Assembly: GCA_029861955.1 (NCBI GenBank)
Contig: JAOTYK010000015.1
Span: forward strand, 47,557-111,556
DNA: 64,000 bases
From: Acidobacteriota bacterium
GTDB taxonomy: Bacteria > Acidobacteriota > Polarisedimenticolia > Polarisedimenticolales > Polarisedimenticolaceae
Direction of reading: 5' to 3'
Shown here: positions 11,208 through 20,198 of the stretch, in pieces
How positions within the stretch are numbered: position 1 is the stretch's first letter
Layout: every line of letters starts with the position of its first letter
Program-made: the position numbers and the translations under genes
The notes under the pieces: model-generated
What the model saw: only the letters and a program-made list of their open reading frames with translations
What the model was told of the DNA's origin: nothing
The model's database searches: none

Positions 11208-12065
11208 ATGGAAGAGAAACGCGAAGAACCGCGGGTTGCGAGTTCCGAGTCCCTGAAGAAGTACCTCAAGGAGATTTCGCGGCTTACGCGGATCACTCCC
11301 CAGGAGGAAAAGGATCTCGGCCGCAAGATCGCCAAGGGCGACGCCAAGGCCCTGCGTCGGTTGGTCGAGGCCAATCTGCGGTTTGTGGTGTCGTACGCAA
11401 AACGTTATCGAGGTTGCGGCCTCTCCTTCCTGGATCTGATCAATGAAGGCAATATCGGCCTGATCGAGGCGGCCAAGCGTTTCGATCCGGACAAGGGTGT
11501 GAAGTTCATCACCTACGCCGTCTGGTGGGTCCGGCAGGCGATCATCCACGCCCTCTCCGATCAGAGCGGCGCCTTCCGTCTCCCGCAGAAACAGGCCAAC
11601 CTGCTCTACCGGATCGGCAAGGCGCAGTCGCAGATGCGGATCGAGTTGAAGCGCATCCCATCGACCGAAGAGATCGCCGAGCGGATGGAAGTTCCGGTCA
11701 AGGATGTCACCAACCTGCTGCTGGTCGCGGACGAGAATATCTCGCTCTCGGCGGTGATCGACGAGGAACACGATTTCCATCTCTCCGACAAGATCGAGCA
11801 AGAGACGATGCCCTCGGCAGACTTCGTCCTTCTCCGCAATTCACTGAAGACACTCCTGCGTAATGCCCTGACCGAATTGGACCCCAAAGAGGAACGGGTG
11901 GTCCGCCAACGATTCGGGCTGGACGGCTCGGATCCCAAGACGCTCAAGGAGATCGGCGAGATGTTGAATCTCTCCCGAGAGCGGATCCGGCAGATCGAGG
12001 CGCAGGCCCTCGAGAAATTGCATCGATCGCACAAGTGTCAGCAGCTACGTGGTTACCTGAACTAG
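11208..12065 (+). CDS. sigma-70 family RNA polymerase sigma factor (short, lacks region 1.1)
   Basis: 285 residues. Region 1.2 (SSESLKKYLKEISRLTRITP), region 2 (LVEANLRFVVSYAKRY, DLINEGNIGLIEAAKRFDP, YAVWWVRQAIIHAL), region 3 (RIPSTEEIAERMEV) and region 4 with the helix-turn-helix TLKEIGEMLNLSRERIRQIE are all present. Region 2.4 has the RpoD-like YAxWWxRQAI, so it should recognise a -10 close to TATAAT. It is much smaller than vegetative RpoD of most Gram-negatives, so it may be a group 2 (RpoS/HrdB-like) factor or the lineage's principal sigma. Position beside dnaK/hsp20 suggests stress control but does not prove it. The ATG at 11208 follows AAGGAACC. Confidence 0.88.
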   Translation: MEEKREEPRVASSESLKKYLKEISRLTRITPQEEKDLGRKIAKGDAKALRRLVEANLRFVVSYAKRYRGCGLSFLDLINEGNIGLIEAAKRFDPDKGVKFITYAVWWVRQAIIHALSDQSGAFRLPQKQANLLYRIGKAQSQMRIELKRIPSTEEIAERMEVPVKDVTNLLLVADENISLSAVIDEEHDFHLSDKIEQETMPSADFVLLRNSLKTLLRNALTELDPKEERVVRQRFGLDGSDPKTLKEIGEMLNLSRERIRQIEAQALEKLHRSHKCQQLRGYLN

Positions 12066-12077
12066 GACGAGGCAGTT

Positions 12078-12833
12078 TTGGCGTCCGAGTGCCCCATCTG
12101 CAACGGAACGGGATTCGCGCTGAGCACCGCGGATGGCGGCGTGATCAACTCGGTGCGCTGCGAGTGTGAGAAGGAGCGTCTCGCCGATAAGCTCCTGCGG
12201 CGCGCAAAAATCCCGAAGCGCTACGCGCATTGCAGGTTTGATTCGTTCGAGCCTTCCAACGAAACGCTCGCGCCTGCGCTCCATCTTTGCCAAGGTTGGG
12301 TCGATGGATTCCTCTCGCAGAAGCAGGGAATGCTGTTGATGGGGCCTCCCGGAACTGGCAAGACGCATCTAGCCGTGTCCATGGCGCGTGAGGTTGTTGA
12401 GCGCTACAAGCAAACGGTTCTTTTTTATGAACAGCGTGCACTCTTCAAAGCACTCCAGGCGACATTTGACGATGGCGGGGTTAAGGAGGCAGAGGTCTTG
12501 CGTCCGGTTTTGGATTGCGACCTGTTAGTCCTTGACGATCTGGGTGCCGGCCGGACCACCCATTGGGGCAAAGACGTACTGCACGACATAATCGCGCAGC
12601 GTTACAACGACGAACGCCTGGTAATAATCACGACAAACCTCACATGGGCGAAGGAACATTCGGTTCCCAGTTCGGACCGAAGAGACCTTCCGACATCGCT
12701 ACAAGATCGGCTCGGCGATCCGCTTCTTTCGCGACTCAGCGAGATGTGTGAGATCCTTAAATTGAAAGGGCGCGATTATCGTGCTCACGAGAAGAAGTAT
12801 CCAAACCGTGCGGACGGAAAACACGATGTCTGA
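12078..12833 (+). CDS. DnaC/DnaI-like AAA+ ATPase with N-terminal zinc motif
   Basis: 251 residues. An N-terminal cysteine motif (CPICNGTGF and CEC: Cys5, 8, 28, 30) probably binds zinc. The AAA+ domain has Walker A GPPGTGKTHLA (about residue 91), Walker B LLVLDDLGA, and a sensor-1-like IITTNLTW. This architecture is that of DnaC/DnaI helicase loaders and the IstB transposase helper; there is no IS partner or terminal repeat here, so a loader-type role on DnaB is the better guess. It starts with TTG at 12078, 12 bp after the sigma factor. Codon use is clearly AT-richer than in neighbours (more AAA, TTT, ATA, TTA), hinting at separate ancestry. Confidence 0.8.
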   Translation: MASECPICNGTGFALSTADGGVINSVRCECEKERLADKLLRRAKIPKRYAHCRFDSFEPSNETLAPALHLCQGWVDGFLSQKQGMLLMGPPGTGKTHLAVSMAREVVERYKQTVLFYEQRALFKALQATFDDGGVKEAEVLRPVLDCDLLVLDDLGAGRTTHWGKDVLHDIIAQRYNDERLVIITTNLTWAKEHSVPSSDRRDLPTSLQDRLGDPLLSRLSEMCEILKLKGRDYRAHEKKYPNRADGKHDV

Positions 12834-13617
12834 AGCCGCCTTCGAATTCCTCAAGATTCAGATTGATTCACACATCGGCTGGTTAACAATCGACCGCCCA
12901 AAGAAGCTCAACGCCTTAAATCGGCGGGTGATGGAAGAGATCGACGCGGCCGTCGCTGATGCCATCGACGACGGCAGTGTCGGCGTCCTCGTGATCACCG
13001 GAAGTGGTGAGAAGGCGTTCGTGGCCGGTGCCGACATCGCCGAGATGGCGTCGATGGATCCGGCGGAGGCGCAGCGATTCTCCGGGTTCCTTCAGCGAGT
13101 CCTCGCGAGGATCGAGCGTTCCCCGAAGCCGGTGATCGCCGCGGTTAACGGATTTGCGTTGGGCGGCGGTTGTGAGCTGGCGCTGGCCTGTCATCTCCGC
13201 ATCGCGGCGGAGAACGCACGCTTCGGACAACCGGAAGTCGGCCTCGGTCTGATGCCCGGCGCCGGTGGAACCATTCGACTTCCACGCATCGTGGGTCGCG
13301 GTCATGCGCTGGACCTGATTCTCCGTGGGCAGATGATCGACGCCACCGAGGCCCACCGGATCGGCCTCGCCAATCGGGTCGTGCCCGCGGCGGAGCTCAC
13401 CGAGACGGTCGAGCAGTACGCCAAGGGGCTGTTGAAGATGGGCCCCCAGGCGGTCTCTCGTTGCCTCGAGGCGGTGATCTCGGGCGCCGAGACTTCGCAG
13501 GACGAGGCGATGCGGCTCGAGTCCAGCCTGTTTGGTCTATGTTTCGCCACCGAGGACATGCAGGAGGGGACCACCGCGTTTCTCGAAAAGCGGAAGGCCT
13601 CTTTCAAGGGTCGCTGA
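12826..13617 (+). CDS. enoyl-CoA hydratase/isomerase (crotonase family)
   Basis: 263 residues, the length of short-chain enoyl-CoA hydratases. The CoA/oxyanion region is AFVAGADIAEM and NGFALGGGCELALACHLRIA; the two catalytic glutamates are in place at Glu117 (GGCELAL) and Glu137 (GQPEVGLGLMPGAGG), corresponding to the Glu pair of rat mitochondrial hydratase. It hydrates trans-2-enoyl-CoA to 3-hydroxyacyl-CoA in beta-oxidation or butyryl-CoA metabolism. The preferred ATG (12826) overlaps the end of the ATPase gene by 8 bp; a GTG at 12781 is also in frame. The first ~30 codons share the AT-rich codon use of the preceding gene, the rest does not. Confidence 0.93.
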   Translation: MSEAAFEFLKIQIDSHIGWLTIDRPKKLNALNRRVMEEIDAAVADAIDDGSVGVLVITGSGEKAFVAGADIAEMASMDPAEAQRFSGFLQRVLARIERSPKPVIAAVNGFALGGGCELALACHLRIAAENARFGQPEVGLGLMPGAGGTIRLPRIVGRGHALDLILRGQMIDATEAHRIGLANRVVPAAELTETVEQYAKGLLKMGPQAVSRCLEAVISGAETSQDEAMRLESSLFGLCFATEDMQEGTTAFLEKRKASFKGR

Positions 13618-13620
13618 CCC

Positions 13621-15579
13621 TTGCGTCGTCTCAGGATCCTACAGTTCGTCCTACCCGCCCTCCTCGTGCTCTTTGTGGTGTGGCTCGTGGTCGAGTTTCG
13701 GGCGGTCGACGATGCGACCAAGCCCGAGATTGAACGCGACAACTCCGACGAGAGAGTCATCACCGGCGTCGAATGGGTCGAGACCGTGGGCGGCACCCGA
13801 AAACTCAGCGCCTTCGTCGGAGAGCTTGTCGAGGCGGATGAGGGTCGTCTGCACTTCGTCCAGATCCGAAACTTCACCTTCTATCGTCGCGATCAGCAGC
13901 AGCCGGTCGAGATCGATGCCGACCGAGGTGTCCTGAGCGGCCCGCCGGGTGCACGACGGATCGATTTCGAGGGGCGGGTTGTGTTCCGTGACCTTCGGGA
14001 CGGATTGACACTGCGGATTCCGGACCTCCGAGTGGATGAGGCGGCGGGCGAGGCGTGGGCCGACGATGCCGTCGTGATCGAAGCGGGCAACGTCGGCGGG
14101 AGTGCCGGCGCTCTGGTCTACGGCCTGGAGGGTCAGCCCACACGATTCGAGAATCTCGATCTCACCGGAGACGACGGCACCCGACTGCAGGCACGACAGG
14201 CGTTGCTCTTCGATGGGCTCGACGATGCGGAGTTGGTCGGTGACGTCCGGATCGAGGGTCCCAGCGGTGACCGCTTCGAGGCCGACCGCGCCAGATTTCT
14301 GCGCAAGGACGGACGCCTGAGTTGGATCCGGGCCCAGGGCGCCGTCCAGGCCGAGTTCTCCAAGGAGAACGATGCTCCGATGCGAACCGCCGGGGACGAG
14401 CTCGAGGCGGACTGGGACCGCAGCGGTGCGCCTGAGCGGGTGCATATGCGTGGCAGCGCAGAGCTGACGCTGGGTGCGCACTCGATCCACGGAGACGACA
14501 TCGAAACGATTCGACGAACCGACACCGACCAGGGGATCCGCTGGGCCCTCGGCGCGACCGGCACCGTAGTCGTTCAGGGCGCGTTGGCCGATGGGCGGGG
14601 TTGGTTGCGCTGCAATCGATTCCAGGCCGAGGCCGACGCAGAGGGTGGCCTGCTGGGTGCCGAGGCCAGCGGGGAAGTTCGATTCAAGGGCGGTGGCGCG
14701 GAGGCTTCCGCGTCCCGTGCGACCCTACGCGATGGCGATGATCGGATGCAGATCATTCTGTGGGGTACCCCCCGTCGCAAGGCAAGATTGACCCGCGAAC
14801 GATTGGAAGTCGCGGCGGTGCAGATTCGAACCGATTCGACCGGTAGCTTCCTGGATGCAAGCGGCAAGGTCGAAGCAACCGTACTCCCGACCGCTGCGGG
14901 CGAGGAGGCAGGTCCACTGCAGGGGATGTTTCACACCGCAGAAGCGATCCACTTCGTCTCGGAGACGATGGAGGGGAAGGACCACGGCCGCGTGACAACG
15001 TTCCGCGGGACCGTTCGCGCGTGGCAGGGCGAACGAAACCTGTCAGCAGAGACGGTCACGCTTCAGCGAGATGCGCGCACACTGCACGCAAGCGAGCGGG
15101 TCTCGAGTCGATTCCCTCGCCGGGAGGATCAGCCGGGCACCGCCGCCGAGGACTTCATCCAGATCGTGGCCGACACGCTGAATTTCAGCGACGCGCAACG
15201 TCGTGCGGTGTACGAGGGTCACGTCCGTGTCCGGCTCACCGAGGGCTGGGTGGAGACGACACGACTGGAGGCCGACCTACTGGAGGATGGGGGCATCGAG
15301 GAGATTCGAGGGCTCGGCGCGGTCCGCCTCGAGTTTCGACGTCCATCGGACGAAGGGGAAGACGAGGAGTGGATCCACGGAAATGCCGACCGGCTGGTCT
15401 ACGTTCCGGCCGATGAGACGATCGTCCTTTACGGCGATACGACGCCGGCAACGGTCACGCAGGTTGGGGCCGGGGAAAGCCGTGCACGGGTGTTACGCTA
15501 TCGATTGGACTCCGGTCAGCTCGAGGTCGACTCGGGCGACTCGGATCACGGCAGTATCCGAACAGGGGAGCCAGGTTAA
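13621..15579 (+). CDS. LptC-LptA fusion (LPS transport bridge protein)
   Basis: 652 residues. A single N-terminal transmembrane helix (ILQFVLPALLVLFVVWLVVE, about 5-27) is followed by an LptC-like domain (VEWVETVGGTRKLSAFVGEL onward, about 45-220) and then further OstA/LptA-type beta-strand repeats (RFEADRARFLRKDGRLSWI; VYEGHVRVRLTEGWVETTRL; HGNADRLVYVPADETIVLYG). LptC (~190 aa) and LptA (~180 aa) are normally separate: LptC anchors to the inner-membrane ABC complex and LptA forms the periplasmic bridge. Here one chain long enough for both precedes lptB. The start is TTG at 13621, 3 bp after the hydratase stop. The stop overlaps lptB (TAATG). Assignment rests on position, topology and strand pattern rather than strong sequence identity. 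Confidence 0.8.
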   Translation: MRRLRILQFVLPALLVLFVVWLVVEFRAVDDATKPEIERDNSDERVITGVEWVETVGGTRKLSAFVGELVEADEGRLHFVQIRNFTFYRRDQQQPVEIDADRGVLSGPPGARRIDFEGRVVFRDLRDGLTLRIPDLRVDEAAGEAWADDAVVIEAGNVGGSAGALVYGLEGQPTRFENLDLTGDDGTRLQARQALLFDGLDDAELVGDVRIEGPSGDRFEADRARFLRKDGRLSWIRAQGAVQAEFSKENDAPMRTAGDELEADWDRSGAPERVHMRGSAELTLGAHSIHGDDIETIRRTDTDQGIRWALGATGTVVVQGALADGRGWLRCNRFQAEADAEGGLLGAEASGEVRFKGGGAEASASRATLRDGDDRMQIILWGTPRRKARLTRERLEVAAVQIRTDSTGSFLDASGKVEATVLPTAAGEEAGPLQGMFHTAEAIHFVSETMEGKDHGRVTTFRGTVRAWQGERNLSAETVTLQRDARTLHASERVSSRFPRREDQPGTAAEDFIQIVADTLNFSDAQRRAVYEGHVRVRLTEGWVETTRLEADLLEDGGIEEIRGLGAVRLEFRRPSDEGEDEEWIHGNADRLVYVPADETIVLYGDTTPATVTQVGAGESRARVLRYRLDSGQLEVDSGDSDHGSIRTGEPG

Positions 15580-16304
15580 TGGAGGGTCTCTCGGCCCACG
15601 ACCTCGAAAAGAGTTTCGGCGGTCGCAAGGTCGTCGATGGCGTCTCGATCGAGATCCGTAAGGGTGAAGTGGTGGGCCTGTTGGGTCCGAACGGCGCCGG
15701 CAAGACGACGTCATTTCATTTGATCCTGGGACTCGTTCCGCCAAACGGAGGTCGGGTCACCCTGAACGGCAAGGACATCACGACCCTGCCGATGTATCTG
15801 CGTGCACGTCGCGGCGTCGGCTACCTCCCCCAGGAGGCATCCATCTTTCGTCGTATGTCCGTCGAGGAGAACCTACTCGCCGTTCTGGAGATGGGCCCTC
15901 TCTCACGGGAAGAACGACGGGCCCGCTGCGACTCGCTGCTTCAGGAATTCGGGCTGGAACGAATCGCCCGCTCGCCCGGCTATGCATTGTCCGGCGGCGA
16001 ACGTCGACGTGCCGAGATTGCACGGGCGTTGGCCAGCGACCCCGATTACATGATGCTGGATGAACCGTTCGCGGGAATCGACCCTATCGCAGTTTCAGAT
16101 TTGCAACGCATCGTGGTGCAATTGAAAGAAAAAGGGCTCGGAGTCCTCATTACGGATCACAACGTGCGTGAGACTTTACAGATCACGGAACGCGCCTATA
16201 TTATCAGTCAGGGAAAGATTTTTAGGCACGGAACCCCCGCGGAATTGGCCTCCGATGCAGAGGTCCGTAGGGTATATCTCGGAGACAACTTCAAGCTGCA
16301 CTAG
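15579..16304 (+). CDS. lptB: LPS export ABC transporter ATP-binding protein LptB
   Basis: 241 residues. Walker A GPNGAGKTTSFHLILGLVPP, Q-loop region VGYLPQEASIFRRMSVEENL, ABC signature LSGGERRRAEIARAL and Walker B MLDEPFAGIDPIAV are all typical of LptB (a short stand-alone ABC ATPase). As a dimer it powers LPS extraction from the inner membrane through LptF/LptG; those are fused in one gene at 53460. It overlaps the LptC-A gene by one base (TAATG). The order lptC-lptA-lptB-rpoN-hpf is the classical Gram-negative arrangement. The last ~230 bp are noticeably AT-richer than the rest. Confidence 0.97.
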   Translation: MEGLSAHDLEKSFGGRKVVDGVSIEIRKGEVVGLLGPNGAGKTTSFHLILGLVPPNGGRVTLNGKDITTLPMYLRARRGVGYLPQEASIFRRMSVEENLLAVLEMGPLSREERRARCDSLLQEFGLERIARSPGYALSGGERRRAEIARALASDPDYMMLDEPFAGIDPIAVSDLQRIVVQLKEKGLGVLITDHNVRETLQITERAYIISQGKIFRHGTPAELASDAEVRRVYLGDNFKLH

Positions 16305-16327
16305 TGCAAGCCTGAGTGACGCACGCG

Positions 16328-17767
16328 ATGGCCCTCGAGCAAAAACTTAGCGTCAAGATGAGCCAGCGACTGGTGATGACACCGTCGTTGCAGCAGGCGA
16401 TCAAGCTACTCCAGATGTCCAAGCTGGAGCTTGTCGACGAGGTCCAGCAGGAGCTCCTTGAGAATCCGGTTCTCGAGGAGGCGCAACTGGATGCCGGTAC
16501 CGGAGAGACCGCTCCGGAGACTCCCGCCGAAGACAACCGTGCCGAGGATGGATCCGCCGACGACCCGTACTCGGAGATCGATTACGAGTCCTACTTCCAG
16601 GAGATAGATCGCGACTACGTCCCGAAGGCGCCCCTCGAGACCCGTGACGATCTTCCGACCTTCGAGAACACCCTCAGCGAGAAGCCGAGTCTCTCGGAAC
16701 ACCTGACCTGGCAACTTGATCTCTCGACCTCCTCCGAGACCGAGAAGGAGATCGGGCGAGCCATCATCGGCAATATCAACGAGGACGGTCTTCTACGGGC
16801 AAGCGTCGATGAGATCGAGCAGCTAACCGACAGCTCTTCGGAAGAGGTCGAGGCGACCCTCCAGCTGATTCAAGCGTTCGATCCCGTCGGCGTCGCCGCC
16901 CGCAATCTTATTGAATGCCTGGTCCTGCAACTTCATCATCTCGGCCAGGAAGGAACCGCCGCCGAGACCATCGTTCGCGAGCATCTGGACAAGGTGCAGA
17001 ATCGCCGATTCAAGGAGCTGGCGGCGGCCCTGGAAATCGACATGGAGGATCTGCAGGCGGAACTGGAGATCGTTCGTGGGTTGGATCCCAAACCAGGCCA
17101 GAAGTACAGCTCCGAAGACAGTCGTTACGTGGTGCCGGACGTCTACGTCGTGAAGATCGATGACGAGTATCAAATCCTGGTCAACGAGGATGGTCTTCCA
17201 AGGTTGCGGGTCAGCCCGGTCTATCGGAAAATGGTGGCTGCCGGCTCGGCCGAGAAGGCCAGCACGGAGACGAAGGAGTACGTTCGCAACAAGCTCCGCT
17301 CCGCCTTCCGACTCATCAAGAGTATCGAGGAGCGGCAGCGAACGATCTTCAAGGTGGCAACGGCGATCGTGAAGTTCCAGAAGGAATTCCTCGACTATGG
17401 CATCGATCGTATGCGGCCGCTGGTGCTCAAGGATGTGGCCGATGAAATCGGCATGCACGAGTCGACCGTCTCGCGTGTCGTCAACAGCAAGTACATGCAT
17501 ACCCACCGGGGCGTGTTCGAGATGAGATTCTTCTTTCACAGCGGCATCTCCAGCCGACATGGCGGCGATGACATTTCGTCGCTCAGCGTGAAAGAGAAGA
17601 TCCGGAAGATCATCGCCGCCGAAGATGAGTTGAAGCCGCTATCGGATTCGGCGGTCGTCAAGCTGCTAAAGGAAGAGGGATTGCAGATCGCACGGCGCAC
17701 CGTCGCCAAGTATCGTGAGGAGCTGAGAATTCCGTCGTCCAGCCAACGAAAACGGGCGTTCCGCTAG
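16328..17767 (+). CDS. rpoN: RNA polymerase sigma-54 factor
   Basis: 479 residues, full length. Region I is the Gln/Leu-rich activator-contact segment (LVMTPSLQQAIKLLQMSKLE); region II is acidic (EDGSADDPYSEIDYESYFQE); region III holds the core-binding and DNA-binding parts, with the helix-turn-helix around VADEIGMHESTVSRVVNSKY; the RpoN box is ARRTVAKYREEL near the C-terminus. Sigma-54 recognises GG-N10-GC -24/-12 promoters and needs AAA+ enhancer-binding proteins, none of which is in this window. ATG 16328 is chosen because family members start MALEQKL-like; GTG 16316 is also in frame and neither has a strong ribosome site. Confidence 0.97.
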   Translation: MALEQKLSVKMSQRLVMTPSLQQAIKLLQMSKLELVDEVQQELLENPVLEEAQLDAGTGETAPETPAEDNRAEDGSADDPYSEIDYESYFQEIDRDYVPKAPLETRDDLPTFENTLSEKPSLSEHLTWQLDLSTSSETEKEIGRAIIGNINEDGLLRASVDEIEQLTDSSSEEVEATLQLIQAFDPVGVAARNLIECLVLQLHHLGQEGTAAETIVREHLDKVQNRRFKELAAALEIDMEDLQAELEIVRGLDPKPGQKYSSEDSRYVVPDVYVVKIDDEYQILVNEDGLPRLRVSPVYRKMVAAGSAEKASTETKEYVRNKLRSAFRLIKSIEERQRTIFKVATAIVKFQKEFLDYGIDRMRPLVLKDVADEIGMHESTVSRVVNSKYMHTHRGVFEMRFFFHSGISSRHGGDDISSLSVKEKIRKIIAAEDELKPLSDSAVVKLLKEEGLQIARRTVAKYREELRIPSSSQRKRAFR

Positions 17768-17792
17768 GGACGCCTCGGGGGAGGATTACCGC

Positions 17793-18356
17793 ATGCAGTT
17801 GGAAATCACCGGTCGCCATATCCAGATCGACAAGGGCATTCGCGAGTTCACAGAAGAAAAGCTGCGCCGCCTTACACGTCTCCTCGAGGAATCGCTGGAT
17901 GTCCATCTCGTCCTCGGCGCTGAAAAACATCGTCACACGGCCGAGATCCACGTGCGCTCCGGACACGCGTTCCTTGCCGGCAGCGCTGAAACCGACGATC
18001 CCCATGCCGCCATTGCAGACGTCGTGGAGAAGCTCGAGCGGCAAGCACGCAAGTACAAGGAAAAGCTGACGGATCATAAGCATCGCAGGGGGCATCGTGA
18101 CCCCGATATCGCGGCAACCATCGAGGCCAACGCCGGCGCAGAGGCCTCGGCGGAGCCTGAGCCGGCCGCTCGGCTGTCTCGAATCGTGCCCGGCGCACCG
18201 TATCGGACCCGCCCGATGTCCGCGGAGGATGCGGCCGTGTTGCTGGAGTCCGGAGAGGAGGAGATCGTGGTCTTCCGCGATCTGGACTCCGACCGGATCT
18301 CTGTCCTTCATCGTCGGGACGATGGAAACTTCGGCCTCATCGAGACGGAGCGGTAA
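17793..18356 (+). CDS. hpf: long-form ribosome hibernation promoting factor
   Basis: 187 residues. The N-terminal S30AE domain (MQLEITGRHIQIDKGIREFT to about residue 100) binds the decoding centre; the C-terminal ~60 residues (PYRTRPMSAEDAAVLLESGE then RDLDSDRISVLHRRDDGNFG) are the dimerisation domain that makes 100S ribosomes. So this is the long form, which acts alone without RMF. GGGGGAGG precedes the ATG. It is downstream of rpoN as in many Gram-negatives, consistent with sigma-54/stationary-phase linked expression. Confidence 0.96.
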   Translation: MQLEITGRHIQIDKGIREFTEEKLRRLTRLLEESLDVHLVLGAEKHRHTAEIHVRSGHAFLAGSAETDDPHAAIADVVEKLERQARKYKEKLTDHKHRRGHRDPDIAATIEANAGAEASAEPEPAARLSRIVPGAPYRTRPMSAEDAAVLLESGEEEIVVFRDLDSDRISVLHRRDDGNFGLIETER

Positions 18357-18365
18357 CGGTCGTTC

Positions 18366-18392
18366 TTGACCCTCCCCCTGAGCACTGATAAC
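18366..18392 (+). promoter_or_regulatory. probable promoter of the acyl-CoA mutase operon
   Basis: A -35 TTGACC (18366-18371) is followed after 15 bp by GATAAC (18387-18392), in the only gap in front of the long mutase-to-26 kb gene run. The spacer is short, so the exact -10 is uncertain. Confidence 0.45.
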
Positions 18393-18488
18393 GTTCGGGA
18401 ATCAAACGACTTATGCGAACTGTGACCCAATCCGGGGAGATCGGTGCGCGAAGGTCTGTCCGGTCAATGACCGATCCGAGACGTGACG

Positions 18489-20183
18489 ATGAGCGACGAC
18501 GGAAAGAAACCGCCTGCAGGCTCTCAACGAAGCCGCAGTCGCGCGGAGTGGGATCGGAAAACCCTCGACCCGGCTCTGAAACGAGGCGGAGAACGGGACA
18601 TCGAGTTCTCGACCGTCTCCAGCCTCCCCATCGAGCGGCTCTACACCCAGGAAGATCTCGGCGACGACTGGGACCCCACGGATCGACTGGGCTTCCCCGG
18701 GGAGTACCCGTACACCCGCGGGATCCATCCCACGATGCATCGAGGCCGCCTCTGGACGATGCGGCAGTTCGCCGGGTTCGGCTCGGCAGGGGAGACCAAC
18801 GAACGATTCAAGTACCTCCTCGATCACGGACAGGGGGGGCTTTCCGTCGCCTTCGACCTGCCGACGCTCATGGGGCGGGACAGCGACGACGCCCTGGCCT
18901 GTGGCGAGGTCGGCAGGGAGGGGGTCGCCATCGACTCGCTCCAGGACATGGAACGGTTGTTCGACGGCATCCCGCTGGACGAGGTCTCGACCTCGATGAC
19001 CATCAACGCGCCGGCTGCGGTCATCTTCGCGATGTATCTCGGCGTGGCAGAGAAGCAGGGTGTGTCGTTCGAGAAACTCCGCGGCACACTCCAGAACGAT
19101 ATCCTCAAGGAATATATCGCGCAGAAGGAGTGGATCTATCCGCCCCACCCGAGCATGCGCATCATCACCGACATGATGGAGTTCTGCACACGGCACGTGC
19201 CGCAGTGGAACACGATCTCGATCTCCGGCTATCACATTCGCGAGGCGGGCTCGACAGCGGTCCAGGAACTGGCATTCACTCTCTCCGATGGTCTGGCGTA
19301 TGTGCAGGCGGGCATCGACAGGGGACTGGAGGTCGATTCGTTTGCTCCGCGGCTATCGTTCTTCTTCAATTCTCACAACGACTTCTTTGAGGAAGTCTGC
19401 AAGATGCGGGCGGCCCGACGAATCTGGGCCCGCGAGATGAAGGAACGCTTCGGCGCGAAGAATCCGAAATCCCTGCTCTGTCGGTTCCACACGCAGACGG
19501 CCGGTTGTTCGTTGACGGCCCAGCAGCCCCACAACAACATCGTGCGGGTCACTATCCAGGCCCTGGCTGCGGTCCTCGGCGGAACGCAGTCCCTCCACAC
19601 CGACTCCTACGACGAGGCGCTGGCGTTGCCGTCCGATGAGGCGGTCACCGTCGCCCTCCGCACCCAACAGATCATCGCCGAGGAGTCGGGAGTGACTCAC
19701 GCCGTCGATCCTCTCGGCGGCTCGTACTTCGTCGAGTCGCTGACGGATCGCATGGAGGCCGATGCGATGGACTACATCCGTCGAATCGACGAGATGGGCG
19801 GCGTCATCGCCGCCATCGAGACGGGTTTCCAGCAACGAGAGATTGCGGAAGCGTCCTACCAGTACCAGCGACAGATTGAAGTCGGCACCAAGACCATCGT
19901 CGGCGTGAACAAGTACTGCATGGACGAGACCTACAAACCGGAGCTGCTCCGTATCGGCCCGGAGGTCGAGGAACGACAGGTTTCGCGCCTGAAGGAACTG
20001 AAGCGCGAGCGGGACAACGAGCGCGTCGACGAGACGCTCTCCGCACTCCGCAAGGCCGCGGAGGGTGACGAGAATCTGCTTCCGAGGATGCTCGACGCCG
20101 TACGGGCTTACGCGACGGTTCAAGAGGTGAGTGACGCACTGGTGCCGGTCTTTGGTCGCTATCGAGAAACATCCGTAATCTGA
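18489..20183 (+). CDS. icmA: isobutyryl-CoA mutase-type acyl-CoA mutase, large subunit
   Basis: 564 residues, the length of IcmA (about 566); it lacks the C-terminal B12 domain, which is the next gene. The TIM-barrel substrate domain is clear ([59 protein letters not shown]). Methylmalonyl-CoA mutases use a Tyr (RQY, Tyr89) and an Arg (Arg207) to hold the acid group; here these are Phe94 (RQFAGFG) and Gln212 (AQKEWI), with the same 118-residue spacing. That is the Phe/Gln pair of isobutyryl-CoA mutase, which interconverts isobutyryl- and n-butyryl-CoA. The substrate is inferred from these residues. ATG 18489 is used; a GTG two codons earlier is possible. Confidence 0.85.
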   Translation: MSDDGKKPPAGSQRSRSRAEWDRKTLDPALKRGGERDIEFSTVSSLPIERLYTQEDLGDDWDPTDRLGFPGEYPYTRGIHPTMHRGRLWTMRQFAGFGSAGETNERFKYLLDHGQGGLSVAFDLPTLMGRDSDDALACGEVGREGVAIDSLQDMERLFDGIPLDEVSTSMTINAPAAVIFAMYLGVAEKQGVSFEKLRGTLQNDILKEYIAQKEWIYPPHPSMRIITDMMEFCTRHVPQWNTISISGYHIREAGSTAVQELAFTLSDGLAYVQAGIDRGLEVDSFAPRLSFFFNSHNDFFEEVCKMRAARRIWAREMKERFGAKNPKSLLCRFHTQTAGCSLTAQQPHNNIVRVTIQALAAVLGGTQSLHTDSYDEALALPSDEAVTVALRTQQIIAEESGVTHAVDPLGGSYFVESLTDRMEADAMDYIRRIDEMGGVIAAIETGFQQREIAEASYQYQRQIEVGTKTIVGVNKYCMDETYKPELLRIGPEVEERQVSRLKELKRERDNERVDETLSALRKAAEGDENLLPRMLDAVRAYATVQEVSDALVPVFGRYRETSVI

Positions 20184-20198
20184 TCCGGGGGATTCATC

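Noticed and set aside
12078..12833. IstB of an insertion sequence.
   Set aside because: No IstA partner, inverted repeats or target duplication.
18489..20183. Methylmalonyl-CoA mutase annotation.
   Set aside because: Both residues that bind the acid group in that enzyme are replaced (Phe94, Gln212).
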